A DNA stretch of 64,000 bases from Gibbula magus (lineage: Eukaryota; Mollusca; Gastropoda; Trochida; Trochidae): positions 29,393,860 through 29,457,859 of the forward strand of contig OW388293.1 in the NCBI GenBank assembly GCA_936450465.1. Direction: 5' to 3'. Below the pieces are notes generated by a model. That model searched no databases and was not told the DNA's origin. It saw only the letters and a program-made list of their open reading frames with translations. Below are positions 60,564 to 64,000 of the stretch, piece after piece. Numbering within the stretch: the first letter of the stretch is position 1; each line of letters opens with the position of its first letter. The translations under genes were made by a program, and so were the position numbers.

Positions 60564-60815
60564 ACAGGAGATGATAAAGATATTTTTTGTTGCCCTTAAA
60601 GGCTTCCGTATACTTGAAAACAAGTCAAGGCCATCTATCAGTATCAGTTACATGTGAGTCCTTGGTTGCTGTTGAATAATGTCAAGGTGCCTGAAGCATA
60701 TCATGCGATCTGACTTAATAAATAATGCATTTTCTGTCGGAAAAAACTGACAAGTAATGAATCATTGTAATTCCGCAAAGTTTCTCTCTTATTCCGTAAT
60801 GTCTGCTGTAATTTT

Positions 60816-60900
60816 GTCGAGGCGAAATGGTCGTGTGGTCGCATGGGATTCGGCCCGGAAAAGTACAAGAATTTGTACTATTGAAGGTAGTGTTATCCAT
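60816..60900 (+). repeat. Internally deleted SINE copy
   Basis: GCGAAATGGTCGTGTGGTC (head) is joined directly to the 3' part GTACTATTGAAGGTAGTG. It lacks the B box present in the copies near 44.2-44.5 kb. Confidence 0.6.
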
Positions 60901-60909
60901 AATAAAACC

Positions 60910-63900
60910 ATGTTATCGTTAAATCTATTTCACATAATTCAATTTCATATACATAGTAAACTTAGAGTTGCACCCCAAACTTTTATATTTTAAATGTGAT
61001 ACTTTGGCAATGTTAACATACATTGATTGAATTAAACTCTAATGGTTTACAGAGAAGATATTGGCCCACTTGTTGATGTTTGTTTTAATGGAAAGAAAAA
61101 ACACCGTGCGGTAATTCCGTAGTATGCATTACATGTAAAATGTGTGGTAACATTTTGAAATGTTGACGTGTTGGGGCATCCCTTTCTTTATTTATTAATA
61201 GAGGGTTTATCGTATCGAAGTATTTGACATAGGAACTGTTTTCAACAATATAAGCCCCCGTAGTTTAACCATCTCCTCCATATGCTTGATAACGGTATAA
61301 GGATCTACATGTATACCGAAACGTTGCCATTGTGACATAAAGAAGTTGAACATCCATACAAATATCCTTGTCTTTCTAATGACCTTATGTTAACAGGGAG
61401 GTACCAAAGTTTCATCACTTACTCCAAATCTCGATTACTGTAGCTAAAACGTATCTATAGGTACGTAATTAATGGAACAAAATTGTTAGGTTTGATGAAA
61501 TGGTTTTAGCCTAAGCGTTCATGTTACTACATGCATACTACTACTAGGAATTGTACTCGGAATATCATAAACATCGATATAATGGTGTATTCATAAGGAC
61601 TTTTAAACAAACCACCCTTAATAGGATAAAATTACTTCCATATACATATATGACCGTTTGCAAGAAACACAAACCAGCATGCGGATCCTTTTTTAAACGT
61701 CGCTCTATATTATGCAGACATTTTATATCCGTATGTCCTGCCGACTTATAAAAATCCTTTCAAACATATTCAGATAGATAAACCGGATAATTAAGATTAC
61801 TCCTGGTACTTCATACATCACGACCAATTCTTGTTACCGGTAGTGTAGGATGTCCTTGAAAAAATACCTGGTGTAAGTACTGATGTTTGGTGATAAAATT
61901 AGGGAACTGAACTACTCACCAAATGTCCTCTGTAATCTGTGTTAGCAGGGTCCTCATTTCTGGTACTTCTATGGAGTTGATGTCAGTAGTGTACCCTTCT
62001 TTTGACCTTAATTAGATAAAAGACGGAAGAATTAATAGATCTAAGCGTAACCCTTCTTGTTGCCAACAGTTCGTTCGTCAGGTGGATTAAATACATTGAT
62101 TTATTTTCCTTATCAACAGGAAACAGATTCATATTAAGCACAGCTCTTCATGTCCGATAATTGGTTGAAGGGCAGTGAATGACAAGTTATTTAGCTCTGC
62201 GTTACTGCTATTAGTGAAAATAATGAAACGTCTGAACCAAGTTATTTTGTTTTGATACAACGGATGTGAACAGACAGTCAGATGTCATGTTCCTTCATCT
62301 AGAAATTACCATACCCAAATAACTTTGTTACATGCAGTATCTGCCAATCTTGCCACCTTTAATTTTTGTCTTGACGCAGAGTGTCTCTGTTAAGATTAAT
62401 TGATGGAGGGTGAACTGAGCGATAGAGTGGAAAGGAACTTAAACACAACTCTTCATGTGTGTTCCATTTTCAGTTCATACAAGGTATCTTTTATCAAAAT
62501 ATGTTCAATACAGTTAAAATGTATGGTCCGGAAACGAACCCTATTGATTGACTCGAGAGCAAATGAAAAGTCCAACTACAGTGTTCCAAAAAGCAACAGA
62601 TGTCCAGTTTCTTCATGTGCTCAAGTTACATGTTGTGTATATACTTGAAACTAACAATCAAATGTATAATCAGCAAGTGTGTCATTTGGCTCTTACAACA
62701 AGAGTATGAATTTCGACATTTTCCGAGCAAGGGTTATACAAACAGTTTCGTAAAAGCCACATGAAACACTTTCGAGTGGAATAATTTGTTATTACCATTT
62801 CTTTCCTATCTTATTTGCGTGAAAAAGCCAGGACTCGACCCACTTCTCTTGCAACAGCAAGATACAGTGACGTCACGAACAATGGTTGTACATGTAAGAC
62901 GTCACTGACTACCAAATACGGGAAGTGACATTGAAACAATGGTTGCTAGACAAACGTGATTTGTGCACGTGTGCTCCTGTGGAAAATAGTAACCAATTTT
63001 GTTTAACCATATGGGTAATAATCTGAAATATGAAAGGGAAAGCCACGTACCAATGGCCCTGAACGTTGATAATGCACGAGAATGTTTTGCTTAACATGCT
63101 GCACTATTGATGCTTTTGAAGGTAACATCTCAACATTATTTTTCATCAGAATGTTCGAATTATATGTCAGTCTATACAGAGCAAACAAATCCGTTAAAGT
63201 GTATAAAGACAATAACTTTGTCAATGGTTTGAAATTTAATCCTATCATGAAACATTAAATTTGATGTTGTTTCAATGTATTCAGATACACTGTTGTCATG
63301 AAATTATTAATTTGTTTAATTCAATTATTTTTAGAAATATCAAAAATGCCAAAAACCACACGTTACTTGTTTTTTTATCTTCAGTATTAGAAATAACTTT
63401 CCTGCTGAGGTTTGACGCCGTTGAAGTAAGAAACAATGATTCAGCATCAAAAGTAGATATGTAATATTACTGAATAGTATCAGGCATAGTCCGTTTTATA
63501 GCCTTTTGTCTTATTTTTGTCAGAATTTCTCATCGGATTTGACATCCCCATACAATGAAACCAGTCGTTCTACTATCCCTTCGCAAGGATTTTGAGCAAA
63601 TTCTTTATTCTTAGTTCTTTTGTATTGCCTAAATAACGGATGAAAGCCTTAAGACCAATCCAGAGTAATGATTCTGTTAATAGCCTATGAAGGTATCATT
63701 ATTTAAATTACTTCCTGGTTTATTGAAATTTTTGTCATGTTCGGTTAACTGTTGATAAATAGAATCAATATTTTGCTGGTGTAAATATTTAAAATCCTTA
63801 AAGTGTTTGCGACATAATATATATAATGCAGTACTACTACAGTCTACTACCTCCAACTTATGTATCAAGTCAAATAGACTAGGGTTTAAGGATTTTGTTA

Positions 63901-64000
63901 ATACTAGCGTAACATTGAGATTAAATTGACTGTCAAAAGACAGTTTTACATGAAGTGAAAGTGATAATCCTTTTCGATTTTAGAAGAAAATGAATCACAG
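60910..64000. other. Gene-free DNA to the window end
   Basis: Frames of up to 82 codons (for example 62400-62648 plus, 63006-63248 minus) show no domain, signal peptide or splice context. No RNA gene or structured repeat is evident. Confidence 0.4.

Larger units (their letters stand above)
59667..60610. mobile_element. TIR element(s) filled with 21-bp minisatellite
   Basis: The terminus TACGGAAGCCTTTTAGGG (60057-60074) is inverted at 60593-60610 with one mismatch. A further direct copy of this end, TACGAAAGCCTTTTAGGG, lies at 59667-59684, followed like the second by AAAAAGTATCCAAACTAACT and CACATAGTATCTGGAAATAA. This suggests a partial and a complete copy in tandem, or a nested insertion. 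The interiors are 21-bp arrays. No coding sequence is present. Confidence 0.7.

Noticed and set aside
60163..60657. 164-residue frame of ITGNFQ repeats and its minus-strand counterparts
   Set aside because: It is a direct product of a 21-bp minisatellite, which keeps several frames open. No start context or non-repeat domain.

Overview
The window looks like intergenic and intronic DNA of an invertebrate animal genome. It is AT-rich, has very low coding density, and carries spliced genes with GT-AG introns, tRNA-headed SINEs, LTR and hAT transposons, MITE-like elements and many minisatellites and palindromes. A mollusc or another lophotrochozoan is my best guess, but nothing in the sequence fixes the species. 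Most short open frames are chance or repeat-derived.

Layout. 1-8.6 kb: gene-poor DNA with a TTAA-flanked MITE (1301-1648), a decayed coding patch (about 2100-2572), foldback palindromes and a second inverted-repeat element (5324-5685). 8.614-16.340 kb: one complete Ty3/Gypsy-type LTR retrotransposon with 446-bp LTRs, a GAAT target duplication, gag, a textbook G GGA AAC frameshift site, and a PR-RT-RNaseH-IN pol ending in a chromodomain-like tail. It is inactivated by a few stops and frameshifts. 16.3-18.6 kb: palindromes and gene-free DNA. 18.73-21.05 kb: a small five-exon gene that no long-ORF search would find. It encodes a signal peptide, two copies of a symmetric 69-bp exon carrying an ...EAWFPGKR... 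peptide, a 25-bp microexon and a short last exon whose stop overlaps AATAAA.

22.57-36.1 kb and 48.4-54.6 kb are two diverged, collinear, same-orientation copies of one locus (a segmental duplication). The left copy has been interrupted by a 4983-bp element (25372-30354) with 104-bp, 103/104-identical terminal inverted repeats that themselves fold into hairpins, a GAGC target duplication, and an empty site in the right paralog near 50962. Its interior is made of tandem arrays, one of which carries the core motif of its own termini. 36.1-48 kb is gene-poor, with an inverted pair of SINEs and a CRE-rich foldback near 47.2-47.6 kb.

55.495-59.504 kb: an apparently complete hAT DNA transposon. It has perfect 15-bp TIRs, a two-exon transposase gene of about 720 residues on the minus strand and a poly(A) signal. 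59.67-60.61 kb: a terminal-inverted-repeat element filled with 21-bp minisatellites in both orientations. 60.9-64 kb: no gene seen.

Most of the window is a record of repeat invasion. The best candidates for new biology are the split-exon secreted peptide precursor, the large hairpin-ended element with its paralogous empty site, and the intact-looking hAT element.
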